NCBI RefSeq assembly: GCF_020509005.1
Contig: NC_063022.1
Location: 372,001-436,000 of the forward strand
Reading direction: 5' to 3'
DNA length: 64,000 bases
DNA from: Fulvia fulva
Lineage: Eukaryota > Ascomycota > Dothideomycetes > Mycosphaerellales > Mycosphaerellaceae
The translations under genes were made by a program, and so were the position numbers. This document shows, one piece after another, positions 1 to 10,381 of this stretch. Numbering within the stretch: position 1 is the first letter of the stretch; the number at the start of each line of letters is the position of its first letter. The notes beneath the pieces are model-generated. The model searched no databases. It saw nothing but the letters and a program-made list of their open reading frames with translations, and was not told the DNA's origin.

Positions 1-1084
1 TTAAGCTTTAAGGATCTTTAAGGTCCTTTTATGATCTATCTTTGGCTAAGCTATAATAGTATCCCTAGCTATATAGTAGCTAGGTAGTAGTGAGCTTAAG
101 AGCTAGGTCATCCTTACATTAGCTTTCCTATAATACCGACCCTCTAGGTCAATGTTAGCAATCCTTTTTCTAAGAGAAACTAGGTGTGTCTATATAGATC
201 TAATAGTAAACTCTTTACTTATCTTCAAGGTTACAAATTGCTTTATAAGCTTATATATATAGGTTAATAGCACCTGGCTATACTTGTTCTAGAGATACAC
301 CTACTTCTTAGTAGCTCTTCTAGATTTATATAAGCCCTTGAGCTCAAATTCATCTTCTTCTATAATCCTACTAAGGATACTAAAGTTGCACACTACATTG
401 TATCTTGTCTATGTTAGCGTATTAAGGATCTCTTTAGTTATAGCCTCTTCTTAGAGTTTTAGAGTCTTGCCCTTAATGTTGTTAAAAGACACTTCTATTA
501 AGTCATCAATTATAAAGAATGCTGATTAGCTCTCTATGTTATATCTCTAAAGGTTGAACTATCTCTTCTAATTGTCCCTCTTAAGAATTGGGATTTTGCC
601 TCCCTTCTCCTCTATCTTCTCTTAGTATAAATCTATAATAGATTAGATGTAATAAAACAAGGTATATAAATTCTAAAGTAGTGGCTTAGATCCTACTAAG
701 GCTTCTAGTATAGAATAGGAAAGTTCGTAGGTATAGATACTAAGGCCTGCTTAGTAAAGTAAAGAAGGAGCGGTATAAGGTCACGGGGCTAGGACATAGG
801 TCTGTCTCTCCTAGTAGAGCTTTAAATAACTTACCTGAAGTCCTTCTTAATAGTATCTCGATATAGTTCTACCTATAGAGTATCTTCAAGGTATTGGCTT
901 TAAGTAAGCCGTATAGAGTCCTTGTCTAGGTTACCTATTACTTAGTATCGAACTAAGCTCCTTAATAGGATAGACGGGGTAGACTTCTAATTCCTAGATA
1001 TTTTCTACTACTATAGTCAGGGATATAAGTAACCTATACTAATATAGGTTGCTCTTATTCCTATATAAACCCGGGCTTATAACC
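1..1084 (-). pseudogene. RIP-degraded family-1 Ty1/copia, 5' part (leader and gag start)
   Basis: Read on the minus strand, this is the decayed homologue of the leader and gag start of the intact copia at 4760-10376. Its left edge matches the intact element near 6013-6080 and its right edge matches the leader just after the LTR. The start codon region (about 634) has ATG changed to ATA, and many CA/TG positions have become TA, so no frame survives. The primer-binding site remains as a reverse-complement stretch just left of 1085. The gag product would be the particle protein, but here it is dead. The rest of the element lies left of the window. Its 5' LTR follows at 1085 and is split by a later copia. 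Confidence 0.9.
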
Positions 1085-1178
1085 TATTAAATAGGTACGG
1101 GTAGATAGTAGCGGAGTAGAGTAAGAGATTAATCTTTAACTGACTAATAGTACGAGTATATAGTAATATATTAGGAAC
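1085..1178 (-). repeat. Family-1 copia 5' LTR, first fragment (RIPed)
   Basis: Reverse complement of the 3' part of the 236-bp LTR of the intact copia, with CA/TG changed to TA. The LTR is cut at GGAAC (1174-1178) by copia A and resumes at 12552. The two parts sum to 235 bp against 236 in the intact LTR. Confidence 0.9.
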
Positions 1179-1412
1179 TATTAAATAGGTACGAGTTACG
1201 TAGTAGTAGAAGACGGCGGATTATACGAAAGACAAAGAAGGACCTAATAGGATAGCGTGTATCTATATATAGTATCGCTAGTGTTAGTGTAGGTAGATAC
1301 TAGGTGTCCGGATACTTACTAGCCTATAGGCTAGTAAACCCTAGTCACGTGATCTAGTCATATAACACACCTATACCTATATACTTGTCCTACGGCCTGT
1401 ATGTTCTTAACA
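1179..1412 (-). repeat. Copia A 3' LTR (234 bp)
   Basis: Starts with RIPed TGTTAAACAG and ends in TTAACA. It is followed by the reverse complement of a polypurine tract, CTCCTACTTAG, equivalent to CTCCCACTCAG in copia-2. It closely matches the LTR at 38857-39090 of copia C. Confidence 0.9.
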
Positions 1413-4400
1413 CTCCTACTTAGTCTATATAGTCTCCTACAATCCCTTTACGTAAGCTAGAGCTACCTTATAAAGTTTTGGAACTACTAGCTATTAAGGG
1501 GCTTTATTAACCTATTAATAGCTATGTTCTTTATATAGTAGTAGTCTACTATAATCTTCTTCTACTACTAGAGATGTCTGACATAGTTATATATAACATT
1601 AATATGCTTTGACCTTTTATGTATATAGGCATCTTTAATAAGTATCAAAGCGGCTTAGTTGTTACCTATAAGCTTAACTAGCCTTAGCTCGTTAATAGTG
1701 CCCTTGCTTACCCTTATACTCGGCTAGAAAGAGCTCTTTCCTACTAGTTCTAGGCACCCCATTTCCCTAAGGACAGTAGTAAGAAATTGTGACTGCTTTA
1801 CGGCTACGTTTATAGCTATAAACTCAGCTTCTATTATTAATATTATAATAGACTTCTGCTTCCTACTTATCTAGGACATAGGTGATCTATAAAGGAACTA
1901 TACGTATCCTAGAATTGAGACTCTATCCACTTTGTCTATAGCGTAGTTAGAGTCCGAGTATCCCTAGAGATTGCCCCCTCCCTTTCTATATATAAGACCT
2001 AGGTCTAGGTACGACCGTAGGTATCGGGAGAGCTTCTTTAAAGCCTTTATATACTACTGCGAGGGATTAGTAACAAATGAGCTAATTCTTCTAAGGGGGA
2101 ATACTAAGTCTAGCCTTATCATTGTTATTAGCTATATCTAGGTACTATTATAGCTCTAGTAATCCTGTTTGTTACACCTCTTATCTATAGGTACCGTAGG
2201 TACTAAATACTCGTAGCTCTCTATAGGTAAGTAGGTTAGCGTAGTCTTCTCTCTAGCTATGTTCATCTTAGCTAAGTTAGCGTAGACATAGTGTCCTTGA
2301 TTAAGCTTTAAAGTGCCTTAGGACCTGTCTCTTATAATCCTTATTCTAAGGATCTTCGTAGGTTCACTAAGATCTTTAATCTTAAACACTTTTCTAAGCT
2401 CAGCCTTAAATTACTGAACATCTAATAGCTTCGGAGCTATAATAGGTATGTCATCTATATAGATAAGGACTATAAGGTCTCTATCCGTATAGATAAGTAG
2501 GCATAGATCTACCTAGGACTAGGTAAATCTAATCTTCTCTAGCTTCGTAACATAGAGCTTGTTCTAGTCTCTAGCTGCTTGCTTAAGCCTATAAAGGCTT
2601 CGTAGGACCTTAAACACTATATTTAGAGGTGCTTTAACTCCTAGGGGTGGGATTATATAGATGTCTTTAAGAAGGCTACTTTAGGTAAAAGCATTATTCA
2701 CATCTACTAGGTGTATCTCGAGATCTCTCTTACACACTACTACTATAAATACTTGGAGAGTATTATGTCTAATAGTAGGTATAAAGGTCTCTTCGAAGTC
2801 AACCCTATATTTCTATAAAAACCCTCTTATAACTAGTCTTGCCTTAAACTTCGTAATAGCTCTACTAATCATTCTTTTTATATCAAAAACCTACCTAGAA
2901 GTAATTAGATTCGTACCCTTTGGCGGTACAACTGCTTCCTAGGTATTGTTGCTTACTAAGGCAATAAGTTCGTTCTCGATTGCCTCTCTCTATATATGTC
3001 CCTATTCGGGGTCTCCTACGGCTACCTTATAGGACTTTGGGATTAGCACTTCCTACTAATAGGCTATAGCCTGCCTAATAGTAGCAAATGTATATTCTTC
3101 TACGTCGTTTAGAATCTCCTCTACCTAGCTTATTATAGGGTCTAGATAGAACATCTAGGCGATAAGAGCCTTATAGTGTTTAGCCTTATACTCTTTAGAG
3201 TTATTATCTCCGTCCCCCCTTAACCTCTTATTACCTATAACCTGAGGTGGCGCTAGGTGTTCGGATAGGTCGAACTGAACGATATCTTCTTTTTCTTTTA
3301 TTAGAGTACTCTAATCTCCAAACTTCTAGTATTCCCTAATGTCCTTTAAGGGAGGGGAAAGTTGTATAAATAGCGGTTGCTATAGTGTTAATAACTTAGG
3401 TAGGTTCTGTATAGATCCACCGTTATCGGCCTTCGACAGTGTTAAAACCGCCTTAATATTTTCTCCTAGCCTTCGTAACGGTGTCTCTAATAATCCCCTA
3501 TCGGAAAATTTTGCCCTAAAGGGCTTCCTCTTAATAGGATTGTGCTATAGCGCTCGACTCGGCTAGTTAGTAAAGGTGATACCAAGATCTATATCTCCCC
3601 CCTTCTTATTCTTAAACTAGTCGACGTGACTATACGCTTTTATTACTTTTATATCGGGATCCTAGAACAGCTCTTGTTTTGTAGTGTTTTCTGAGTAGCC
3701 TATAAACACGGCTTCTTTTCCTCGGTTTATTAACTTGTCTCTCCTTAAGCCTTAAGGTTGGGCTCTTAGGTCTATATAGACTATAGCTTTGTATCCCTAG
3801 ACGCGGAAATAGTCGACTGACGGTACTTAGCTAGTAAAGGCTTCTTCTAGTAAAAGAGCAATACTATCAATAATCGGACTATTAGGCAGTCTGTTTCTAA
3901 TCACAGTCTATACTTACAAAGCTTCTAGCTAGAACTTAACTAGTATACTAGAGTCTTTAAGTATAGCCCGGAATGTGTTCTTAGAGGCTTGAATTGACCT
4001 TTCTATAGGTCCATTTTGAAGAGAGTTATAGGCATTAGTTGTGTCTATCTGAGTGCTAAACTCCTTCTCCTACTCTTTTAGTAAGGCGAGAATTTCCTTT
4101 GTACTATCACTACGGATCGTAGACAGAAAGCACCTTAACTACCGTTCTACCTAGACCTTCTAATCCCGTAGGGCTGTAGGAGCGTCGCTCCTAGCCTTCA
4201 AAGGGATTACCTACTTCTTCCTAGAGAAGTTGTCTATAATCTCAAGCTAATATTTGTATCCTAGCCTAGAGACTACGCCCTAAAAAGGCCTATAGATGTC
4301 AATAGAGATGAGGGCTAGCCTCTCCCCTTTCCTCTCTATAGCAGGTCCTTTGAACTTCCTTATATTTATAAGGAAGCAGACCTTATAATTCTAGTGTTTA

Positions 4401-4759
4401 GAAGGAATAGGAATAGGATCTTTCTTATTAGTAACTCTATATAGGTTTCTTAGTAGTCCCTTGCTAAGGTGTGTACATCTTCTATACTATAGCTCCTACT
4501 AATCTTCGGACTTAGTATTAGCTATAGCGGTGCCGTTACGTTCTTAAGAGAGTATACTAGTATACTATAGCTTAAGAATTTCCGAGATCGAGTAGATAAA
4601 CGGTACTCCTCCTCAAAGTTTGGTCTAGATAACGGGTTTACTAGATAAGGATTTTAGGGTGAAACTAGGTAGTTAGATAGCAAACTATTAGCTAAACTGA
4701 TTCTACGAAACAAGACTAACTCTAAGGCTAGGAACAAACAGGACATTTTCTAAGACAAT
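1413..4759 (-). pseudogene. Copia A pol remnant: RNase H, RT, linker, integrase, part of protease
   Basis: On the minus strand this aligns almost base for base with copia-2 from 48657 to about 51890. RNase H lies at about 1440-1950, reverse transcriptase at about 2090-3000, the linker at about 3000-3740, integrase at about 3750-4450, and the C-terminal half of protease up to 4759. An intact copy would encode the copia polyprotein that builds and integrates the element cDNA. Here almost every TGG, CAG and CAA codon is a stop or altered, with CA and TG changed to TA on both strands, so no product is possible. Interrupted at 4759/4760 by the young copia; continues at 10382. Confidence 0.88.
4755..4759. 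repeat. Target-site duplication ACAAT, left copy
   Basis: ACAAT directly precedes the 5' LTR of the intact copia and is repeated after its 3' LTR at 10377-10381. The undisturbed single-copy site is at 37127-37131 in copia C. Confidence 0.96.
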
Positions 4760-4995
4760 TGTTAAGATGTAGCATCTCAAAGGGAGTCAACAATCAGGAA
4801 GTGATCTGGCAGCCTGAGGCATCCACAATGACTCAGCTTGTAGGGAGATACCTTCTCTCCCCTTTAGCTTAGATAGACATCTAACACAATCAACATATTG
4901 GTTCCTGATATATTGCTGCATGCTCGTGCTATTAGTCAGTTGAAGATTGATCTCTTACTCCACTCCGCTGCCATCCACCCGTACCTGTTTCAACA
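4760..4995 (+). repeat. 5' LTR of intact copia
   Basis: Starts TGTTAAGATG and ends TTTCAACA. It should carry promoter and polyadenylation signals. I see no strong TATA box, so the transcription start is not assigned. Confidence 0.96.
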
Positions 4996-5007
4996 GGTTA
5001 TGAGCCC
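4996..5007 (+). promoter_or_regulatory. Primer-binding site, half initiator-Met tRNA type
   Basis: GGTTATGAGCCC directly follows the LTR. It is the reverse complement of the GGGCTCATAACC anticodon arm of eukaryotic initiator tRNA-Met, with the CAT anticodon included. Priming by a tRNA cleaved in the anticodon arm is established for Drosophila copia. The same site is seen, reverse-complemented, next to the LTRs at 1085, 12101, 38857 and 53565. Confidence 0.85.
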
Positions 5008-5443
5008 GGGTTTGTGCAGGAATAAGAGCAACCTATATCAGTACAGGTTACTTGTATCCCTTGCTATCGTAGCAGAAAACATCTGGGAATCAGAAGTCTA
5101 CCCCGTCTATCCTATCAAGGAGCTTAGTTCGATACTAAGTGATAGGTAACCCAGACAAGGACTCTGTGCGGCTTACTCAAAGCCAATACCTTGAAGATAC
5201 TCTGTAGGCAGAACTGCATCGAGATACTATCAAGAAGGACTTCAAGTAAGTCATTTGAAGCTCTGCTAGGAGAGACAGACCTGTGTCCTAGCCCCGAGAC
5301 CTCACACCGCTCCTTCTTTACTTTACCAAGCAGGCCTTGGTATCCACACCTACGAACTTTCCCATTCTACACCAGAAGCCTCAGCAGGATCTGAGCCACC
5401 ACCTTGGAACATACACACCTTGTTTCATTACATCCAATTTATT
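5008..5443 (+). other. Long 5' leader of intact copia
   Basis: About 436 nt between primer-binding site and the first good ATG. It contains a small hairpin at about 5029-5048 (AACCTATA, loop, TACAGGTT). The RIPed homologue at about 1020-1050 keeps a perfect version of this stem. Short frames here have no recognisable product. A role in packaging or dimerisation is only an inference. Confidence 0.6.
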
Positions 5444-8400
5444 ATGGATTCATACCAAGAGAAGACAGAGGAGAAGGGAGGCAAAATCCCAATTCTTGGG
5501 AGGGACAATTGGAAGAGATGGTTCAACCTTCAGAGATACAAGATGGAGAGCCAATCAGCATTCTTTGCAATTGATGACCTAATGGAAGTGTCTTTTGACA
5601 ACATCAAGGGCAAGACTCTGAAACTCCAAGAAGAGGCTACAACCAAAGAGATCCTCAATACGCCAACATGGACAAGACACAATGCAGTATGCAACTTCAG
5701 TATCCTTAGTAGGATCACAGAAGAAGATGAATTTGAGCTTGAGGGCTCATGTGAATCTGGAAGAGCTGCTGAGAAGTGGGTGTATCTCTGGAACAAGTAT
5801 AGCCAGGTGCTACCAACCCATGCACATGAGCTCACAAAGCAATTTGTGACCTTTGAGATGAGTGAAGAGTTCACCATCAGATCTGCATGGACACACCTGG
5901 TTTCTCTTGGAAAAAGGATTGCTGATGTTGACCCAGAGGGTCAGCATTACAGGAAAGCTGATGTGAGGATGACCCAGCTCTTAAGCTCACTGCCACCTGA
6001 CTACCATGTAGCCAGGGATACTATCATGGCTCAGCCAAAGATGGATCATGAAAGGACCTTAAAGATCCTTGAAGCTCAAGAAGCCAGGTTGGATCCCTCT
6101 AAGGCTGAGTATGGCATGGCAGCCACCTGGGTCAAGCCCTCAGGTCTAGCAAGACCACTCTCCTGCCTTCTCTGTGAGAAGGATCATCTGATCAAGGACT
6201 GCCCTAGTTTGCCTGAGGCAAGAAAGGTCCTTAGATCTCATTCCCAACCACCATCTTCCCAGAATACAACACATGTCAAGAAGAAGAGAACTCCACCACC
6301 CACTTCAAGGAGGACACCAAGAGAGAAGTCCTCTATGGAAGAACTTAAGAAAATGGTGAAGAAACTCAGCTCTGACATGCTGTCACTCCAGAAGAACCAG
6401 GCCCAGTCTTATACCTCTAAAGCAAAGAAGACTGGAAAAGGTTTCTCCGCCCAAGAGTCACTATGCAGCTCATCCCCAGAGACAATGTCTGATGATGATG
6501 AGTATGATGAAGTGGCTCACTCAACTGCAGAAGTCCAAGGCAAGTTCCCCTCGTCAGAGTGGTTACTTGACTCCTGTGCTTCATCCCATATGACTGACCA
6601 AAGCTGCCTCTTTAGATCTATGACTCCCTTGACAAGGAAGAAATGGATCAAAGTGGGAGGTGGGTTTTTATTGGCCACTCATATTGGGAATGCAGAGATG
6701 AGTGGGAGAGCTGGCAGAAAAGTTGTTTTGGAAGATGTCCTGCTTGTACCCAAGCTAGGAGTGAACCTGGTTTCATGGAACCAGTTTAGCAAGCAGTTTG
6801 GTGTGCAACCTCCATCATTTTCTCTTGTTTCCCCCTCTGGTGAGACTGTTGTCCAGACAAAGCTCCTTGGGGGGGTTCCATTCATTGATGAGATTTCTCC
6901 TCTCCTACAAGAACGGGCACATTACTCATCATGTGCACCACCAATGGAGAATGCCTTTGTGACTGCTCAATCAGAGACCGACCTGAAGCAGTGGGAGCTT
7001 TGGCATAGAAGATTTGCACACTTTGGGAAGAATTTGCTCCAGAATCTTCACAAGGTAACAGACTTGAAAGAACCCATTCCTATCCCTAAGGATGGCTTTC
7101 ACCAGTGCAGAGTATGCTCAATAGCAAAGATGAAGAAGTACAAAGGCAAAGTTACAGAGAGAAGACCTGAAAGACTTGCCCTTGTATCTATTGACATATG
7201 TGGCCCACTACCAATCTCAAGACTAGGATTCAAATACTGGCTTGAGATTGTTGACAACTTCTCTAGGAAGAAGTGGACCTTTCCTCTTAGGAAAAGAGAA
7301 GATGCTCCAGTTGCTCTCCAGAATTGGAAGATCAAAGCAGAGAGGAAATCATCAGCGCAGCTGAAAGCAGTAAGACTTGACAATGCAAAAGAACTTATTG
7401 CATTAGTGAAGCAGTGGGAGAAGGATTTGGGGATTGGGCTCGAGCCGACTGAGGCATACAACTCTCTACAGAATGGACCAGTTGAGAGGTCAATACAAAC
7501 CTCAGAGGACTCTATAAGGGCAATGCTTGAAGAGGCTAAGATGCCGGTTGAATTTTGGCCTGAAGCACTAGAGGCCCAAACTTATATGAGGAACAAACTG
7601 CCAAATGGCCCAGATTACGATGGGTTCAAGGTTTCACCAGATGAGGCTTTTGATGGTATCAAACCGACCATCAACCATTTGAAAGTTTGGGGATGCAAAG
7701 CTGTTGTCTATATGGACACAAGATCCCAACCTCAATGGGCAAGAAGTGACAAGCTAATGAATAGGGGTAAAGAAGCAGTGTTTATTGGGTATGTTGAAAA
7801 CACAGCTAAAGCCTGGCTCTTTTGGGAACCAGACATGAGAGCTGTTAAACAACACACACATGCAGACTTCTTTGAGGACCAGCCTGGAGGTGATATGGGT
7901 CTCAATGTTCCAACATTGAATCTACCAAGCAGTGCACCAGCTAGGAAGCCCTTAGGAAGGCCGAGGAAGAACGTATCCTTAGGACAATCTACCTACCATT
8001 CAGGCGTCCATCAGAGCCCCCCCGAAATAGATCAGCCAATTGAGAGCCCTAAAGTCGCTCAGCCGAGAAAGCTGTTTGTGCAACTTCCCCAGCCTCCGGA
8101 GAACGTAGGGGAATTTCAGAAAATCGATCAGCCAATTGAGAGAAGCTCCCTAGATCCCCAGGAAATAGACGTTACCAGGTCACAAGTGACGGTCCCTAAA
8201 TCATCCCTTGGAAAGAGAAAGGCTGACTATGATGTTGAGGGCTATGACATGAAACAGAAAGCCCCAAGATCCATAGTCCCTAAGCCCGAACTAACCACTG
8301 AAGTGGGAGAAGCAATGGACCTCTCAGAGAACCTTGCTGCTTTTCACCAAGCTTTCTTTGCAGCCATGCAATCAGTGGACAGTTCAATACCATGGGATAG

Positions 8401-10075
8401 CGAATTCCTGGAAGAAGTTGAGGAAATGGCCTTTGCAGCAACTGTAGAAGCCATTGCATACAAGCAAGAGGTCCCAATTCCAAAATCCTACAAGGATGCT
8501 GTGAATGACAAGAAATGGGGACATCTTTGGAAGGAAGCAATCCAAAAGGAACTAGATGCTCTACAGAGTAACAACACCTGGGAAAATTCTGTTCCACCAA
8601 AAGGAGCAAATCTGGTTACATCAAGATGGGTCTTTGATATTAAGAGAAGCATTAGTGGAGCTATTGAAAAGTTCAAGGCTAGACTAGTTGCAAGGGGCTT
8701 CTCACAGAAGTTTGGTGTTGACTTTATGGAGACATTTGCACCTACAGTAAGACAGGACACCCTTAGGGTGTTTATGGCTATTGTGTGTAAGAAGGATCTT
8801 CATCTTCACCAAGTGGATGTGAACAATGCATTCACAGAAAGCACCCTCCATGAAGACATCTTCATGTTACCACCACCAGGAGTTGAGCTTCCACCAAACA
8901 TGGTGTTCAAAATCCTCAAAAGCTTGTATGGACTTAAGCAAGCAGCTAGAGATTGGAATCAACTCTGTGTGTCAAAGCTCAGAGAGATTGGATTCACACA
9001 GTCAGAAGTGGATCCATGCCTACTTATCCATAAGAAGAGGGAGATCATAATCCTTATACATGTGGATGACATTCCAATTGCTGCACCAAAGTTGACAGAT
9101 GTTCTCTGGTTCAAAAGAGAACTTGGCAAGATCTTCAAGATCAAAGATCTAGGTGAACCTGAAAAGATCCTTGGCATGAGAGTCACAAGGGACAGGAAGA
9201 GAGGAATCCTGAAACTTGACCAAGGACACTTTGTTAGGGACAGCCTAGCCAAGATGGGAATGAACCATGAGAAGGCAGCACCTACACACTCACCCATGGA
9301 CAGCTATGAGGCCCTCAAACCTTCAAGCCACATGGATGAGAGGTGTGACAAGGCAGAGTACCAGAGTATTAATGGTACTTGGATGTGGCCAGCAACAATC
9401 ACAAGGCCAGACATTGCTTTTGCCCTAGGAAGGATGAGCTCATTTGTGAGTGACCCATCCACCTACCACATGAAGGCTTTGAAGAAGATCACTAGGTACC
9501 TAAGATCATACCCTGATCTAGGACTTCAGTTCTCAAAGTCTGGAAAAGGACACCTTATTGGATACTGTGATTCTGATTATGCAATGGACAAAGCAGACAG
9601 AGTCTCAATCCTTGGGTATGTCTTCTTCCTCTGTGGGGCACCAGTTTCTTGGATGAGCAAGAAGCAAAAGTCTGTAGCAACATCCACAATGGAGGCTGAA
9701 TACATGGCTATGAATGCATGTGCGAAGCAGTCCCAATTCCTAGCTTCACTGCTGAGGGAAATGGATTGTCCAGAGTTAGTGGGAGACTGTTCCCATCAAC
9801 CAAGAATCACTGGAAACCAGGAGACTGTATCAAATTTGAGACCAGTCCAATTAAGAGGTGACAATCAAGCTGCCCTCACCCTAGTGAAAGATGCACATGT
9901 TCATGACAAGTCGAAGCACATTGACATTGCCTATAACGCTGTTAGGAAACTTTGGTGGAGGAGGCTTATTGCTGTTGAGTACACCCCAACCTCTGAGATG
10001 GTTGCAGACGGGTTTACAAAACCAAAGACTGGTCCACACTTCCAGAGGTTTGTAAGCCAGCTGAACCTGTCATAA
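5444..10075 (+). CDS. Copia Gag-Pol polyprotein, intact, 1543 aa
   Basis: Single open frame encoding the whole copia polyprotein. The chosen start is the ATG at 5444 (MDSYQEK); the frame stays open upstream only through a TTG. Order: Gag with an unusual zinc knuckle CX2CX3HX4C at residues 241-253; a Lys/Ser-rich linker; aspartic protease with LLDSCASSHMT (Asp about 376, Cys where Gly is usual); integrase with an HX4H...CX2C zinc module from residue 521 and catalytic D584, D646 and E681; a proline-rich linker; RT with HVDD at about 1206-1209 in place of the usual YVDD; RNase H with D1376 and E1419 and a final QAALTLVKD / KSKHID block. It would form virus-like particles, reverse-transcribe and integrate. 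Stop TAA at 10073. No internal stop or frameshift. Codon use and CA content differ strongly from the RIPed surroundings. Confidence 0.96.
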   Translation: MDSYQEKTEEKGGKIPILGRDNWKRWFNLQRYKMESQSAFFAIDDLMEVSFDNIKGKTLKLQEEATTKEILNTPTWTRHNAVCNFSILSRITEEDEFELEGSCESGRAAEKWVYLWNKYSQVLPTHAHELTKQFVTFEMSEEFTIRSAWTHLVSLGKRIADVDPEGQHYRKADVRMTQLLSSLPPDYHVARDTIMAQPKMDHERTLKILEAQEARLDPSKAEYGMAATWVKPSGLARPLSCLLCEKDHLIKDCPSLPEARKVLRSHSQPPSSQNTTHVKKKRTPPPTSRRTPREKSSMEELKKMVKKLSSDMLSLQKNQAQSYTSKAKKTGKGFSAQESLCSSSPETMSDDDEYDEVAHSTAEVQGKFPSSEWLLDSCASSHMTDQSCLFRSMTPLTRKKWIKVGGGFLLATHIGNAEMSGRAGRKVVLEDVLLVPKLGVNLVSWNQFSKQFGVQPPSFSLVSPSGETVVQTKLLGGVPFIDEISPLLQERAHYSSCAPPMENAFVTAQSETDLKQWELWHRRFAHFGKNLLQNLHKVTDLKEPIPIPKDGFHQCRVCSIAKMKKYKGKVTERRPERLALVSIDICGPLPISRLGFKYWLEIVDNFSRKKWTFPLRKREDAPVALQNWKIKAERKSSAQLKAVRLDNAKELIALVKQWEKDLGIGLEPTEAYNSLQNGPVERSIQTSEDSIRAMLEEAKMPVEFWPEALEAQTYMRNKLPNGPDYDGFKVSPDEAFDGIKPTINHLKVWGCKAVVYMDTRSQPQWARSDKLMNRGKEAVFIGYVENTAKAWLFWEPDMRAVKQHTHADFFEDQPGGDMGLNVPTLNLPSSAPARKPLGRPRKNVSLGQSTYHSGVHQSPPEIDQPIESPKVAQPRKLFVQLPQPPENVGEFQKIDQPIERSSLDPQEIDVTRSQVTVPKSSLGKRKADYDVEGYDMKQKAPRSIVPKPELTTEVGEAMDLSENLAAFHQAFFAAMQSVDSSIPWDSEFLEEVEEMAFAATVEAIAYKQEVPIPKSYKDAVNDKKWGHLWKEAIQKELDALQSNNTWENSVPPKGANLVTSRWVFDIKRSISGAIEKFKARLVARGFSQKFGVDFMETFAPTVRQDTLRVFMAIVCKKDLHLHQVDVNNAFTESTLHEDIFMLPPPGVELPPNMVFKILKSLYGLKQAARDWNQLCVSKLREIGFTQSEVDPCLLIHKKREIIILIHVDDIPIAAPKLTDVLWFKRELGKIFKIKDLGEPEKILGMRVTRDRKRGILKLDQGHFVRDSLAKMGMNHEKAAPTHSPMDSYEALKPSSHMDERCDKAEYQSINGTWMWPATITRPDIAFALGRMSSFVSDPSTYHMKALKKITRYLRSYPDLGLQFSKSGKGHLIGYCDSDYAMDKADRVSILGYVFFLCGAPVSWMSKKQKSVATSTMEAEYMAMNACAKQSQFLASLLREMDCPELVGDCSHQPRITGNQETVSNLRPVQLRGDNQAALTLVKDAHVHDKSKHIDIAYNAVRKLWWRRLIAVEYTPTSEMVADGFTKPKTGPHFQRFVSQLNLS

Positions 10076-10131
10076 AAAGGTCCAAGTACTATTGACAGGA
10101 AGTGAGCAGACTGTAACCTCCCATACGAGAT

Positions 10132-10140
10132 GAGTGGGAG
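10132..10140 (+). other. Polypurine tract of intact copia
   Basis: GAGTGGGAG abuts the 3' LTR and is the expected plus-strand DNA primer. Copia-2 has the same tract, read as CTCCCACTC right after its left LTR (48657). Confidence 0.8.
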
Positions 10141-10376
10141 TGTTAAGATGTAGCATCTCAAAGGGAGTCAACAATCAGGAAGTGATCTGGCAGCCTGAGG
10201 CATCCACAATGACTCAGCTTGTAGGGAGATACCTTCTCTCCCCTTTAGCTTAGATAGACATCTAACACAATCAACATATTGGTTCCTGATATATTGCTGC
10301 ATGCTCGTGCTATTAGTCAGTTGAAGATTGATCTCTTACTCCACTCCGCTGCCATCCACCCGTACCTGTTTTAACA
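10141..10376 (+). repeat. 3' LTR of intact copia
   Basis: 236 bp, ends TTTTAACA. Matches the 5' LTR except for one transition. Followed by ACAAT at 10377-10381. Confidence 0.96.
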
Positions 10377-10381
10377 ACAAT

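Larger units (their letters stand above)
4760..10376 (+). mobile_element. Intact young Ty1/copia retrotransposon (family 1)
   Basis: 5617-bp element bounded by 236-bp LTRs (4760-4995 and 10141-10376) that differ at one visible position (C4991 against T10372) and flanked by ACAAT. It has TG...CA ends, a half-tRNA-iMet primer-binding site, one long open reading frame and a purine-rich tract before the 3' LTR. Gene order is gag, protease, integrase, RT, RNase H, which is Ty1/copia (Pseudoviridae-type) order. Every part needed for an autonomous cycle looks intact. It is rich in CA/TG and so not RIPed, in sharp contrast to both flanks. It sits antisense inside dead copia A. Confidence 0.96.

Noticed and set aside
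3339..3566. 75-aa open frame on the plus strand
   Set aside because: Antisense to the copia A linker; stays open only by chance in RIPed sequence, and shows no family features.
4898..5149. 83-aa frame spanning LTR, primer-binding site and leader
   Set aside because: It overlaps the primer-binding site and starts on a GTG-like or weak codon; no motif, and no conservation in the RIPed copy.
5530..5877. Minus-strand open frames within the intact copia (also 7099-7461, 8959-9297 and others)
   Set aside because: Shadows of the long plus-strand Gag-Pol gene.
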